Shown one piece after another: positions 9,760 through 18,679 of a stretch of 64,000 nt of DNA (its first letter is position 1; every line of letters starts with the position of its first letter). A program made the position numbers and the translations under genes. Origin of the DNA: an uncultured Fretibacterium sp. (GTDB taxonomy: Bacteria; Synergistota; Synergistia; Synergistales; Aminobacteriaceae); assembly GCA_946186205.1 (NCBI GenBank), contig CAMHMH010000004.1, positions 124,001 to 188,000 of the forward strand, written 5' to 3'. The notes beneath the pieces were generated by a model. The model was not told the DNA's origin and ran no database searches. It was given only the letters and a program-made list of their open reading frames with translations.

Positions 9760-9768
9760 ATTATAGCA
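9760..9768 (-). promoter_or_regulatory. Extended -10 promoter for the uxs operon
   Basis: On the minus strand the sequence reads TGCTATAAT, an extended -10 element, about 37 nt before the uxs ATG. No good -35 box is seen, which fits extended -10 promoters. Confidence 0.55.
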
Positions 9769-9772
9769 GTGA

Positions 9773-9800
9773 TTGACAAAATCGGGATTGCTGATAAAAT
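9773..9800 (+). promoter_or_regulatory. Promoter of tRNA-Gln
   Basis: TTGACA (9773-9778), a 16-nt spacer, then TAAAAT (9795-9800), 37 nt before the tRNA 5' end. It is divergent from the uxs promoter. Confidence 0.75.
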
Positions 9801-9837
9801 TTGCTGGTGCTCGAAATTAATCGGCACTCCAAGATTC

Positions 9838-9911
9838 TGGGAATTGGTGCAACGGCAGCACACTTGACTCTGGATCAAGCGATTGGGGTTCGAATCCCTG
9901 ATTCCCAGCCA
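9838..9911 (+). tRNA. tRNA-Gln (CTG)
   Basis: A 74-nt cloverleaf. The acceptor stem TGGGAAT pairs with ATTCCCA, the discriminator is G and CCA is encoded. The anticodon arm CTTGA-CTCTGGA-TCAAG gives anticodon CTG. The T arm GGGTTCGAATCCC is canonical. An intrinsic terminator follows. Confidence 0.95.
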
Positions 9912-9941
9912 ATAACTTAAAAGATGACGGATGAAATTACA

Positions 9942-9977
9942 CCCTGTTTAGACGTAAAAATCTAAGCAGGGTTTTTT
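9942..9977 (+). terminator. Intrinsic terminator after tRNA-Gln
   Basis: CCCTGTTTAGA (9942-9952) pairs with TCTAAGCAGGG (9961-9971) with one wobble, followed by TTTTTT. It lies directly before the ribosome site of the symporter gene, so some read-through is likely unless the symporter has a promoter not recognised here. Confidence 0.85.
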
Positions 9978-9996
9978 GTATAAGGAGGAAAAATTT

Positions 9997-11379
9997 TTGT
10001 TACTCTTCATCTTCATTTACGCATTAATTCTCGTAGCAATCGGAGCATTCATAGGGCGCAAAGTAAAATCAGCGTCAGAATTTTTTGTAGCCGGTAGGAA
10101 ATTCGGAGCCGGGCTTCTCTTCACGTCATTAATCGCGGCAAATCTCGGAGCAGGCTCAACGGTCGGAGTTACGGCACTCGCTTATACGCATGGTGTATCG
10201 GCTTGGTGGTGGATAGGCAGCGCGGGTATAGGCTCATTGATTCTTGCGTACATAGTCGGGCCAAAGATATGGAGAATTGCGAGGGAGAAAAATTTCTACA
10301 CGCTCAGTGATTATCTTGATGACCGTTACAGCAGAGCATTCTCAGGGATAATCTCTCTGATGATGGCGGCGGGAACTCTCGCATTGTTCGCGGGGCAATT
10401 ACTCGGCATAGCGTGGATACTCGAAGTCGCAGCAGGAATCCCAAAAGAACACGGCGTAATCATCGGCGCGGTTGTTACGACGCTTTACTTTGCGGCGGGA
10501 GGACTCCTCTCAAGCGCGGTCGTCAATATCGTCGAAGTAGCTGTGATTCTCGCGGGGTTTGTCGTCGCTGTCCCTTACGTTCTGAGCTATGCGGGAGGGA
10601 TTGAGGGCATCAAGTCAGCAGTGAATAACCCTAAATACTTTGACGCATTCGGAATGGGAGCGAGCGCGATTATCGGCTATATAGTCATGCTTGTTCCGTC
10701 GTTCTTCATATCGCCGGGGTTAATCGGAAAAGTTTTTGCGGCAAAAGATGAACGCTCCGTAAAAGTCGGCACCGCGTTAAACGGCCTCGTTCAGTTAGTT
10801 TTTGCTGTGATACCTGTGATAATAGGAATATGCGCGGGGGCATGTCTTCCGGGGCTTACCCGTGCGGATTTGGCTCTTCCGTCGGCCATGAAGGAAATGA
10901 TGCCGTTCATAGCTGCCAGCCTTGCGCTTGCCGGAATTTTCGCGGCTGAAGTAAGCACTGCTGATACTGTCTTGTACATGCTCGCAGGGTCTATCACCAA
11001 TGACATCTACAAACGCTTCATTAATCCCAGAGTAAACGACAGAAATTTGTTGAGGCTCTCACGAATTGTTACGGTGATTTGCGGTGTGCTTGGTGTGATT
11101 CTTGCATTGAGGCTTGAGAGTATTATTTCTGCGCTGACGATATTTTACTCATTGATGAGCGTATCACTTTCCGCGCCGTTAATTTTCGGTCTGTTCACGA
11201 GGAGGGCGAATAATTTCGGGGCTGTAATGTCTGCTTTGCTTGGTGCTGGCCTGACGGTGTATATGACATTCGGGGGGTTCGGAGGGTTCATTGATGTTAT
11301 GGGTGTGAGGCTAAATGCGTCGACTTGCGGGATAATATTATCGTTCGCAGTCATGGCCGTATCACTGCTTAAAAAATAA
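9997..11379 (+). CDS. Sodium:solute symporter family protein
   Basis: Sodium-coupled symporter of the SSS family, about 460 aa, with around 13 hydrophobic helices. The TTG at 9997 is chosen because AAGGAGG ends 8 nt upstream; the earlier in-frame TTG at 9976 falls in the terminator T run. Family signatures include SASEFFVAGRKFG near residues 27-39, ANLGAGSTVGV near 52, and the sodium-site region AAEVSTADTVLYMLAGSI near 308. The substrate (pantothenate, proline, sugar or other) cannot be assigned. It stands alone between a tRNA terminator and a convergent unit. Confidence 0.9.
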   Translation: MLLFIFIYALILVAIGAFIGRKVKSASEFFVAGRKFGAGLLFTSLIAANLGAGSTVGVTALAYTHGVSAWWWIGSAGIGSLILAYIVGPKIWRIAREKNFYTLSDYLDDRYSRAFSGIISLMMAAGTLALFAGQLLGIAWILEVAAGIPKEHGVIIGAVVTTLYFAAGGLLSSAVVNIVEVAVILAGFVVAVPYVLSYAGGIEGIKSAVNNPKYFDAFGMGASAIIGYIVMLVPSFFISPGLIGKVFAAKDERSVKVGTALNGLVQLVFAVIPVIIGICAGACLPGLTRADLALPSAMKEMMPFIAASLALAGIFAAEVSTADTVLYMLAGSITNDIYKRFINPRVNDRNLLRLSRIVTVICGVLGVILALRLESIISALTIFYSLMSVSLSAPLIFGLFTRRANNFGAVMSALLGAGLTVYMTFGGFGGFIDVMGVRLNASTCGIILSFAVMAVSLLKK

Positions 11380-11414
11380 ATAAATCCCCACGGCCGTCTT
11401 CAGCCTGAGGGGAT
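11379..11414 (-). terminator. Intrinsic terminator of the DUF1659-DUF2922 unit
   Basis: On the minus strand ATCCCC pairs with GGGGAT (plus positions 11409-11414 and 11384-11389), followed by TTATTTATTTTTT. It overlaps the stop of the convergent symporter gene and may also slow that transcript. Confidence 0.75.
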
Positions 11415-11431
11415 CTGATTGCTTCTGTGAG

Positions 11432-11653
11432 CTATGCGCTTAAGTCATATTCCGCTTCCGTCGTCGTTACTATCTTCGCGCTCTTCGCCGTCGCAGGAAC
11501 ATTCGCGAATATGCTTCCGTTCGCTATTATCCCGTTCATGAGGGCTTTCACCTGTGCCGCAGTCGCCGAGGCTTTCGCGTGGCTGTAGCTCAATGTCATG
11601 TTCGTTCCTGATGCGTTCTGAAATCCTAATACAAGTTTCGTGCCTTCTGCCAT
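11432..11653 (-). CDS. DUF2922 domain protein
   Basis: A 73-aa protein with the DUF2922 pattern: KLVLGFQNASGTNMTLSYSHA, VKALMNGIIANGSIF, then an AKIVTTTEAEYDL ending. Function is unknown. Strong ribosome site AAAGGAGG 8 nt upstream. It follows the DUF1659 gene on the same strand; the pair recurs together in Firmicutes and related anaerobes (family knowledge). The unit has its own promoter and terminators on both sides, suggesting steady independent expression. Confidence 0.85.
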   Translation of the reverse strand: MAEGTKLVLGFQNASGTNMTLSYSHAKASATAAQVKALMNGIIANGSIFANVPATAKSAKIVTTTEAEYDLSA

Positions 11654-11691
11654 TTCTTTACACCTCCTTTATGCGTTATTTGCTGATGGCT

Positions 11692-11916
11692 CTATGCCGC
11701 TGTGATGGTGCTGGTTTCTGTCTTCTCTATGCTCCCTATGTCCTTGCTGAGGCACGGTTCAAGAAGTTCCACAATTGCAAGTACTTTGTCCCCGTCAAAA
11801 TTGTCCTTGTTGAGACTGCCGAGCGAATTACTTACGTATGTCATCATTCCTTTCGCGTCTCTTCCGTTCTCAAGTTTGAGGCTGACTGATACTTTCTTTA
11901 CTGTCGATACTGCCAT
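11692..11916 (-). CDS. DUF1659 domain protein
   Basis: A 74-aa protein with the DUF1659 pattern: VKKVSVSLKLENGRDAKGMMTYVSNSLGSLN, LAIVELLEPCLSKDIGSIEKTETSTI. Function is unknown. It has a very strong Shine-Dalgarno sequence (GGAAGGAGG) and a near-consensus promoter about 53 nt upstream. First gene of a two-gene unit with DUF2922. Confidence 0.85.
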   Translation of the reverse strand: MAVSTVKKVSVSLKLENGRDAKGMMTYVSNSLGSLNKDNFDGDKVLAIVELLEPCLSKDIGSIEKTETSTITAA

Positions 11917-11968
11917 GTTCTTTTACCTCCTTCCGTTTCATTCTGTCATTGCCGGCTCGACGGTGAGT

Positions 11969-11996
11969 ATTATATAGCATAAATGATTTATGTCAA
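11969..11996 (-). promoter_or_regulatory. Near-consensus sigma-70 promoter for DUF1659-DUF2922
   Basis: On the minus strand: TTGACA (plus 11991-11996), a 16-nt spacer, and a perfect TATAAT (plus 11969-11974). One of the strongest promoters visible in the window. It lies just after the terminator of the purine operon. Confidence 0.88.
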
Positions 11997-12001
11997 GCAA
12001 C

Positions 12002-12032
12002 AAAAAAAACCGCCCCCATTTTCTGAGGACGG
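12002..12032 (-). terminator. Intrinsic terminator of the purine salvage operon
   Basis: Minus-strand hairpin CCGTCCTC...GGGGGCGG followed by eight T residues (plus 12002-12009 are all A). It separates the permease gene from the DUF1659 promoter. Confidence 0.85.
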
Positions 12033-12050
12033 CTGATTTCTTCCTGCAAC

Positions 12051-13355
12051 TTAAGCAAGGAACTCTTTTGCTATGAACAAGGCTGAAAGTATTACCATCA
12101 AGAATGATATATCCTTGAATTTTCCCGTGAAGATCTTTATTGCTACGTAAAGCACGATAGCAAACTCAATACCAGTCGCTATGCTGTACGCAAATGGCAT
12201 CATGAAGAACCCAACAACAGCCGGTATCAGTTCAGTCCAGTCATCATAATTCATGTCGCGCAAACTCATCATCATATATACTCCCACGATGATTAATGCA
12301 GGTGCTGTAGCATAACCCGGCACTATCTTCACAAGAGGCGTGAAGAATATCGCACAAACGAATAATATCGCAGTTACTATTGACGTTAAACCCGTTCGGC
12401 CTCCCTGCGCTACTCCTGATGAGCTCTCAACGTAGCTCGTTACCGTTGACGTTCCCATTAATGCACCCGCCATCGTCGCAACCGCGTCAGCCATTAATGC
12501 ACCTTTCGCACGAGGCAAATTCCCGTTCTCGTCAAGAAGCCCTGAACGGTTGCATACACCTACAAGCGTTCCGAGCGTGTCAAAGAAGTCAACAAAAAAG
12601 AATGTGAACACTATCACCCAGAATTGAGGCTCCTTTACCAGCGAAAAATCAAGCTGTCCAACAAGAGGCATTATCGACGGAGGCTCGGAAGCTATCTCTT
12701 CAGGAAGTTCAGTCAGTCCCAATCCCGCGCTTATCGCTGTTATCGCTATTATTCCTATCAACAGCGCACCTTTCACTTTCCATGCCGTAAGCACTGACAT
12801 TATGAACAGTCCAAGAAGTGAAAGCATCATGTTCGTGTTCCCGCTCAAATGTCCAAGTCCGATTAGTGTCGCGTCGTTCTTCACGATTATTCCGGCTGAC
12901 TGTAGGCCGATAAACGCTATGAATAACCCTATGCCCGCACTTATGCCGATTTTCAGCGATTTGGGTATCGAGTTCATGATGGCCTCGCGAATGTTCGTCA
13001 GTGTCAAGACAGCGAATATTGCTCCCTCAATGAACACCGCCGCAAGTGCCATCTGCCATGTTACCGGCTCTCCGTTAATCTTCATACCAAGCACAACGAC
13101 AAACGCAAAGAACGCATTCAGACCCATACCAGGCGCAAGCGCAATCGGGTAATTCGCGAACAATGCCATGCACAGTGTACCGAATGCAGACGCAAGGCAC
13201 GTTACGACAACAAGCGCGTCAAAATTCATGCCCGTATTGCTCAGAATAGCAGGGTTCACGAATATGATATAGCTCATTGTTACGAACGTAGTTATGCCCG
13301 CAAGTATTTCTGTTGTGATGGTGCTTCCGTTCTCATGTATCTTGAACAATGACAT
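12051..13355 (-). CDS. NCS2 family purine permease (AzgA/PbuG type)
   Basis: Inner-membrane uptake of purine bases (adenine, hypoxanthine or guanine) by proton symport. The protein is 434 aa with about 12-14 hydrophobic helices. AzgA-type signatures: an EILAGITTFVTMSYIIFVNP start, LAPGMGLNAFFAF near residue 74, DFFDTLGTLVGV near 257, and GTSTVTSYVESSSGVAQGGRTG near 298-319. It lies 36 bp after adenine deaminase on the same strand, so imported adenine would be deaminated to hypoxanthine. No purine riboswitch is seen before it; it is read from the upstream operon. Confidence 0.92.
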   Translation of the reverse strand: MSLFKIHENGSTITTEILAGITTFVTMSYIIFVNPAILSNTGMNFDALVVVTCLASAFGTLCMALFANYPIALAPGMGLNAFFAFVVVLGMKINGEPVTWQMALAAVFIEGAIFAVLTLTNIREAIMNSIPKSLKIGISAGIGLFIAFIGLQSAGIIVKNDATLIGLGHLSGNTNMMLSLLGLFIMSVLTAWKVKGALLIGIIAITAISAGLGLTELPEEIASEPPSIMPLVGQLDFSLVKEPQFWVIVFTFFFVDFFDTLGTLVGVCNRSGLLDENGNLPRAKGALMADAVATMAGALMGTSTVTSYVESSSGVAQGGRTGLTSIVTAILFVCAIFFTPLVKIVPGYATAPALIIVGVYMMMSLRDMNYDDWTELIPAVVGFFMMPFAYSIATGIEFAIVLYVAIKIFTGKFKDISFLMVILSALFIAKEFLA

Positions 13356-13391
13356 AGAAATATCACGCTCCGTATTAAGATTGAGGCGTAA

Positions 13392-15119
13392 TTATCTCAC
13401 AAAAAGAGGTTGAATGCCCCCTCGTGTTATGTCAACATAGCCCTTGTCGGTAATACGCAGCTCAGGTATCACGCTCAGGCACAAGAACGACAGCACCATG
13501 AAAGGATGAGGTATCTTCACGCCCAAATCAGAAGCGGCATGTTCCATCATGTTCAGATTGTGAGAAACTTTTTCGGGAGGAAGGTAGCTCATCAGCCCGC
13601 CTATAGGGAGCGCGAATGAGGCTATAACATTCTCACCGTCAGTAACAACGAGGCCGCCATCCATATTAGCAAGTTTCTTGAGACATGCTGCTATGCTCGT
13701 ATCGTCAGCTCCGGCCACAACAAAATTATGTGCGTCATGTGCCACGCTTGAGCCTATTGCGCCGCGACGGATCCCCAAGCCTTTCACGAAACCTACGGCA
13801 AAATTTCCTGTATCACGGTGCCTTTCAAGAACAACGATTTTTGCTGTGTCATTCTCAGCGTCAGGAACTATATACCCGTCAATAATCTTAGGCGTAATCT
13901 GCAATGTTTTCGTGATTACAGTTCCTTCTGTTACTCCGATTACGTTTATTTCTGCTGGCTGAGTTTCTGCTCTCACTCTGAGACTTTCTGCCGAAGGGAG
14001 CTTCGTTACCCTCGTTCTTATCACGGGGGCTAAATGTTCCTGCACAGTCTGCGCAAATACATCATCATCACGGACTACCTGACGGCCATTCTTCCACACT
14101 GAATGAATGCGGAATTTCTCATCAATCGTATCACTCTCAAGAAGAACGAAATCAGCAATTTTCCCCGGCGCAATTATCCCCCTGTCGTAACGCCTGAAAT
14201 ATTCAGCAGGTGAAAGCGTAACCATTCTCAGAGCGACAAAAGGATTAAGCCCTTCACGGAGCATTATTCTCATTTTCTCGTCCATATGCCCCCGCTCAAT
14301 CAAATATCTTGCTGTTATGTCATCGCTTACGGCCATGCATCTTGAGGCATTGAGGGGATTTTCCTTGACGATGGGAAGAAGAGTCTTCAGGTCAAAGAAT
14401 GTAGCTCCCTCGCGTATCATAAGCCACATTCCCCGCGCTAGTTTCTCTCTTGCCTCTGGAAGCGTCGTGCATTCATGATCTGAGTTTATCCCGCTCGACA
14501 TATAGGCGTTCAATGCCTTACCCGTAACCCCCGGTGCATGTCCCGTAATTGGTACGTCGCCGGGGGCTAATATTTTTCCCCATACTTCACTGTCCCCATC
14601 TATCACTGCCGGATAATTCATCATCTCACCTAAGTGCTGTGTCATATTGCGGTCAAACATTGACTTTATCGCTGTCATATCAAGCTCATCATAGGCACTC
14701 TCATATTCTGACGCTGGTACACACGACGGAGCTCCATAATATATATCAACAGGAAGTCCCTGCGAGGCTCTGAACATGTACTCAAGCCCGGCCATGCCCA
14801 AAGCGTTTGAGATTTCGTGAGGGTCAGCAAAAACTGTAGTAGTTCCGTGAAGCGAGGCAGTATAGGCAAATGCAGGAGGTGTCATCATAGTGTCCTCGAT
14901 ATGAATATGGCCGTCAATGAGACCGGGTATTAATGCGCGTCCTTCAGCGTCAAAATTTACGCGGCCTTCATAACCCTGTGCAATTCCCGCGATTTTACCC
15001 ATGTAGACAGCTACGTCTGAAAGCTCATAATCCTGCGTGAAAATATTCGCTACGTTAGCATTGTGTATAACGAGGTCTGCGAGTATGTCGCCCCGTGCTG
15101 TTGCGGCTAATTTGTTCAC
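13392..15119 (-). CDS. ade: Adenine deaminase
   Basis: Amidohydrolase-fold enzyme of 575 aa converting adenine to hypoxanthine and ammonia. Metal ligands are seen in LIDGHIHIEDTMM (about 66-78), and later HEISNALG, GHAPG and SDDITARYLIERGHMDEKMR segments fit Ade/YerA-type enzymes. The C-terminal domain (VAHDAHNFVVAGADD, about 470-484) is also characteristic. The start is GTG at 15119 with GGAGG 7 nt upstream, overlapping the stop of gtrA by 4 nt (GTGA). Downstream is a purine permease, giving a small salvage operon. Confidence 0.95.
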   Translation of the reverse strand: MNKLAATARGDILADLVIHNANVANIFTQDYELSDVAVYMGKIAGIAQGYEGRVNFDAEGRALIPGLIDGHIHIEDTMMTPPAFAYTASLHGTTTVFADPHEISNALGMAGLEYMFRASQGLPVDIYYGAPSCVPASEYESAYDELDMTAIKSMFDRNMTQHLGEMMNYPAVIDGDSEVWGKILAPGDVPITGHAPGVTGKALNAYMSSGINSDHECTTLPEAREKLARGMWLMIREGATFFDLKTLLPIVKENPLNASRCMAVSDDITARYLIERGHMDEKMRIMLREGLNPFVALRMVTLSPAEYFRRYDRGIIAPGKIADFVLLESDTIDEKFRIHSVWKNGRQVVRDDDVFAQTVQEHLAPVIRTRVTKLPSAESLRVRAETQPAEINVIGVTEGTVITKTLQITPKIIDGYIVPDAENDTAKIVVLERHRDTGNFAVGFVKGLGIRRGAIGSSVAHDAHNFVVAGADDTSIAACLKKLANMDGGLVVTDGENVIASFALPIGGLMSYLPPEKVSHNLNMMEHAASDLGVKIPHPFMVLSFLCLSVIPELRITDKGYVDITRGGIQPLFVR

Positions 15120-15517
15120 TTTTTGCCCTCCTTGAAGATGAATAACTTGCTTGCTACATAGTTTACGATGATGACGATGATATTTGAGACAGCTTTAGTG
15201 ATGACCTCATGACAGCCGAGAAGGTCAGCAAATACATACATAATGGCAATGTCAAGAAGGCCTGTAGCAATCCTGCACATGAAGAAGTAAACTGCCTCAA
15301 AGAATATAGCGATGAGAGAAGTATTTGTGCTCTCAAAGACAAACTTACGGTTAGACCAGTAAGCGAACAATACAGCGACGAGCCATGCGATTGTTGTTGA
15401 TGAAGCTATAGAGACATCGAATTTCCTCGCAAGCCAGTACGCGAATATGTTGATTATTGTCGTAAGCACTCCGCATATACCGTAAGCAATGAGCTGCTTC
15501 AAACTCTTGAAATTCAT
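15116..15517 (-). CDS. GtrA-like membrane protein
   Basis: About 133 aa with four predicted membrane helices and a GtrA pattern: LIAYGICGVLTTIINIFAYWLARK, FAYWSNRKFVF, ending in NYVASKLFIF. GtrA proteins take part in moving lipid-linked sugars across the inner membrane during surface glycan modification. The ATG at 15517 is preferred to an upstream one at 15568 because AAGGAGG lies between them, although 14 nt away. It overlaps ade by 4 nt, an odd pairing of a glycan flippase-like gene with purine salvage. Confidence 0.85.
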   Translation of the reverse strand: MNFKSLKQLIAYGICGVLTTIINIFAYWLARKFDVSIASSTTIAWLVAVLFAYWSNRKFVFESTNTSLIAIFFEAVYFFMCRIATGLLDIAIMYVFADLLGCHEVITKAVSNIIVIIVNYVASKLFIFKEGKK

Positions 15518-15551
15518 AATTGGGGTAAATTCCTCCTTGATGAGAGAGATT

Positions 15552-15579
15552 TTAACACAGGGGGACATGCTATTATAAT
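15552..15579 (+). promoter_or_regulatory. Promoter of metG
   Basis: TTAACA (15552-15557), a 16-nt spacer, TATAAT (15574-15579). Transcription would start near 15586, downstream of the ATG at 15578, so that upstream ATG is not usable. Confidence 0.75.
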
Positions 15580-15613
15580 GACAACATTCACATTAATGAA
15601 GGAAGGCAATATG

Positions 15614-17539
15614 ATGGAAAAACGGTTCTACGTAACGACACCGATATACTACGTGAACGACAAGCCTCACATAGGCCATGCGTACACGACGGTAGCATGT
15701 GATGTATTAGCGCGTTACTGGCGTATGAAGGGATATGACGTGAAGTTTCTGACTGGGACTGATGAGCACGGTCAGAAGATACAGACATCAGCGGCGGCGA
15801 ATGGTGAGACCCCTCAGCAGTTAGTAGACAGGGTTCACAAAACATTCTCTGATTTGTGCGACATACTGAACGCGAGCAATGATGACTTTATCAGGACAAC
15901 TGAAGAACGTCATATACGAGTTGTGCAGGATATATTCTCACGTCTCATGAAGCAGGGAGATATATACAAAGGGACATACACGGGTTATTACTGCGTGCCA
16001 TGTGAGACGTACGTTCCAGAAAACGCGATGGGCGAAAATCATACATGCCCTGACTGCGGACGGCCATTAACATTGATGGAGGAAGAAAGCTACTTCTTCA
16101 GAGCGTCAAAATATGTGCCTGAACTGATAGAGCATTACGAGGAGCATATGAGGGGGGTAATGCCTAAGTCGCGCTACAACGAGATAATGAGCTTTCTGAA
16201 ATCTGGAGTGCATGACCAGTCAGTGAGCCGAACGAGCCTGAAATGGGGAATACCAGTTCCGGGGGATGAGAAGCACGTGATATACGTATGGTTTGACGCG
16301 CTCGTGAACTATATCTCAGCATTGGGAGGGCTTGAGACAGACGAGTTCAAAAAGTGGTGGCCTAATGTGCATCATGTAGTCGGGAAGGACATAATCCGCT
16401 TTCACTGCGTAACATGGCCGCTTGTGCTTATTGCGCTTGGAGTTGACCTGCCTGAAGAGATCTTTGCGCATGGCTGGTGGACGGTAGACGGAGAGAAGAT
16501 GAGCAAGACAAAAGGGAATGTAGTAGACCCCGTGAAAATCATCAATGAATACGGTCTTGACGCTTTCAGGTATTTTCTTCTGCGTGAAGTATCATTCGGG
16601 AATGATGGAGATTTTTCGGAGCGTGCATTAGTGAACAGGATGAACTCTGACCTAGCGAATGACTTGGGTAATTTGCTTCACCGAACGTTGCAGATGATAG
16701 AGACATACCGGCATGGTATAGTTCCGATATGTGAATGCGGTTCTGAGCTGTCTGATGTATTGCCGACGTTAATGGCAATGTATGATGAGAGCATGAGTGA
16801 TTACAGGTTTGACGAGGTGCTGAGAATAGTATGGGATTACGTCGGGCGTTGCAACAAGTATATAGATGAGACAATGCCGTGGGTGCTTGTGAAGGATATA
16901 AACCAGCAGGCCAATCTTGACTATGTATTGTCGAGCCTGTACGAGAGCATAAGATACACCGCGCTGCTTATTGCGCCGTTTATGCCAGATACAGCGCGTA
17001 AGATATGGTATCAGTTAGGTGCACCCGGAGACCCTGTAACGACGAAATTTGACGACTTCAAATGGGGAACATGTGAAGGAAACCGCCCAAACAAAGCCGA
17101 AATATTATTCCCGCGCATTGACGTAAAAGCGTGGAAGAAAGCGAAAGAAGCTCAGAAGTTAGCGGCCGAAAAGAAAGCAAAGAATGAACCCGACCATGAG
17201 CCAGAAATCACGATAGAAGCATTCGGGGCAGTAGAAATGAGGGTAGCAGAGATTACAAGCTGTGAGGAAATACCGCGCTCAAAGAAGCTCTACAAGCTGG
17301 AAGTCAACTTAGGCTACGAGAAGCGCACAGTATGTTCAGGGATAAAAGCATTCTTCACGCCCGACGAGTTAATCGGGAAGCGAGTAATCCTCGTAACGAA
17401 CCTGAAGCCGGCGAAACTTTGCGGAGTAGACAGCAACGGGATGATATTAGCGGCGAGTGTGAAGAAGGACGGAATATCGGAGCAGTTGACACTGATAAAG
17501 CCGGAAGGAGACATACCGCTTGGAAGCCGGGTGAGTTAG
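15614..17539 (+). CDS. metG: Methionyl-tRNA synthetase
   Basis: Class I synthetase that charges tRNA-Met and initiator tRNA, 641 aa from the chosen ATG (AAGGAAGG lies 7 nt before it). Rossmann domain with HIGH (HIGH at residues 19-22), a zinc knuckle (CVPCETY..CPDCG near 130-150), and KMSKTKGN near 300. After the anticodon-binding domain, a C-terminal OB-fold tRNA-binding domain (about 535-641, EITIEAFGAVEMRVAEI, VTNLKPAKLCGV) is present, the dimer-forming bacterial type. A DUF2157 gene follows by 3 nt in the same transcript. Confidence 0.97.
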   Translation: MEKRFYVTTPIYYVNDKPHIGHAYTTVACDVLARYWRMKGYDVKFLTGTDEHGQKIQTSAAANGETPQQLVDRVHKTFSDLCDILNASNDDFIRTTEERHIRVVQDIFSRLMKQGDIYKGTYTGYYCVPCETYVPENAMGENHTCPDCGRPLTLMEEESYFFRASKYVPELIEHYEEHMRGVMPKSRYNEIMSFLKSGVHDQSVSRTSLKWGIPVPGDEKHVIYVWFDALVNYISALGGLETDEFKKWWPNVHHVVGKDIIRFHCVTWPLVLIALGVDLPEEIFAHGWWTVDGEKMSKTKGNVVDPVKIINEYGLDAFRYFLLREVSFGNDGDFSERALVNRMNSDLANDLGNLLHRTLQMIETYRHGIVPICECGSELSDVLPTLMAMYDESMSDYRFDEVLRIVWDYVGRCNKYIDETMPWVLVKDINQQANLDYVLSSLYESIRYTALLIAPFMPDTARKIWYQLGAPGDPVTTKFDDFKWGTCEGNRPNKAEILFPRIDVKAWKKAKEAQKLAAEKKAKNEPDHEPEITIEAFGAVEMRVAEITSCEEIPRSKKLYKLEVNLGYEKRTVCSGIKAFFTPDELIGKRVILVTNLKPAKLCGVDSNGMILAASVKKDGISEQLTLIKPEGDIPLGSRVS

Positions 17540-17542
17540 TGA

Positions 17543-18643
17543 ATGCCGTCATCGGAAATCGCGAAAAGGGAGATGGAATTTCTTCAATCAGAGGTTTCAT
17601 CATGGGTTGAGGCAGAAATAATAACGTCAGAGCAGGCCGGAAATATTTTATCCCTGTATGAAGTGAGACAGCGAAATTTGCGCTTGATAATGCTTACGGC
17701 TGGAATAATATTGCTTGGGCTTGGTGCTGTAAGTTTTATGCTGGCACATTGGCACGAGTTAGGTAAAATCTTCCGAGTGTGCATAATTTCATGTGCTTAC
17801 GTAGCGTCAATAATAGCGTATCTATTTGCTGGTCGTTCGACAAAGACGGGTAAATCATTTCTTCTGCTATCAAGCGCGGTATTTGGTGGAGGAATATACC
17901 TGATAACGCACATGTACGACATAGAGCTGACACTCTCAGAGTTTCTCGGGTTATGGATAGTTGAGACTGTAGCAATGTCGGCGATAACCCGTGACGAATG
18001 GGAGATGTATTTGTCTCAAGCACTTTCGCTATCATGGTTTGCTGAGACTGAAGCAATAAATATATTCTCGCTGTATTTTGTTGGAGCTGCAAGAATTTCT
18101 GCTGATGAATTTTTTGCGCCTCTGAGCGCGTTTGCGTTGCTGGGGGCATTGTGGCTTTTATGGTTTTCAGTGAGAGACCGGACGGCATTAATGATAGACA
18201 TGATGCTGACGATATTGCTTTTCGCCTCACGAATGAGCTTGTGTTTTGGCGGGACGTGGACGCTGATAATACTTGCTGTTACAGGAGCGGTGATGTCATT
18301 TCTTGCTGGATACAGGGAAGCTCAGATAATGGGATTGCTGATGCTAGGAGTGTTCGGATTATTGCTGACGTGGCCGGAATTTTGGCGGGGCTCAGAGTTT
18401 GTATCAGGCCGTAGCGTTTACGCTGTCATAAATGCGGTGATAGTGGCGGGGTTAATGCTGTTCAACATATGGCGCGGTCATTCGGGGATTGGCGTAACGT
18501 TCTTTGCGTTATTGGCGGCGAGATATTTCTTTGACCACTTGTTTGGCTTCCTTCCAAAGGCATGGGGATTTACTGCGGCGGGAATAATCTTTGTGATAGC
18601 GGGTTTGTTTTTCGGGAAGCTCCGCAAGCTCTTTGAACGGTAA
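17543..18643 (+). CDS. DUF2157 membrane protein
   Basis: A 366-aa protein: a short N-terminal cytosolic helix region (REMEFLQSEVSSWVEAEIITSEQA, about 7-31) typical of DUF2157, followed by about ten hydrophobic helices. Function is not established. It starts 3 nt after metG and ends at a bidirectional terminator. Linkage to metG shows only cotranscription. Confidence 0.8.
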   Translation: MPSSEIAKREMEFLQSEVSSWVEAEIITSEQAGNILSLYEVRQRNLRLIMLTAGIILLGLGAVSFMLAHWHELGKIFRVCIISCAYVASIIAYLFAGRSTKTGKSFLLLSSAVFGGGIYLITHMYDIELTLSEFLGLWIVETVAMSAITRDEWEMYLSQALSLSWFAETEAINIFSLYFVGAARISADEFFAPLSAFALLGALWLLWFSVRDRTALMIDMMLTILLFASRMSLCFGGTWTLIILAVTGAVMSFLAGYREAQIMGLLMLGVFGLLLTWPEFWRGSEFVSGRSVYAVINAVIVAGLMLFNIWRGHSGIGVTFFALLAARYFFDHLFGFLPKAWGFTAAGIIFVIAGLFFGKLRKLFER

Positions 18644-18650
18644 AAAAATG

Positions 18651-18678
18651 CTCCCTCTGTGGGTTTCGGAGGGAGTTT
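18651..18678. terminator. Bidirectional intrinsic terminator
   Basis: CTCCCTC (18651-18657) pairs with GAGGGAG (18669-18675). The plus side continues TTTATTATTTC and the minus side has a run of seven T residues after CA, serving the convergent DUF2157 and RNase G genes. Confidence 0.8.
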
Positions 18679-18679
18679 A

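Noticed and set aside
15571-15580. Bidirectional -10 box serving gtrA as well as metG
   Set aside because: ATTATAAT is palindromic and reads TATAAT on both strands, but no -35 box is found on the minus side.
12033-15600. Purine riboswitch for the adenine deaminase/permease operon
   Set aside because: No conserved purine aptamer pattern is visible before gtrA, ade or the permease.
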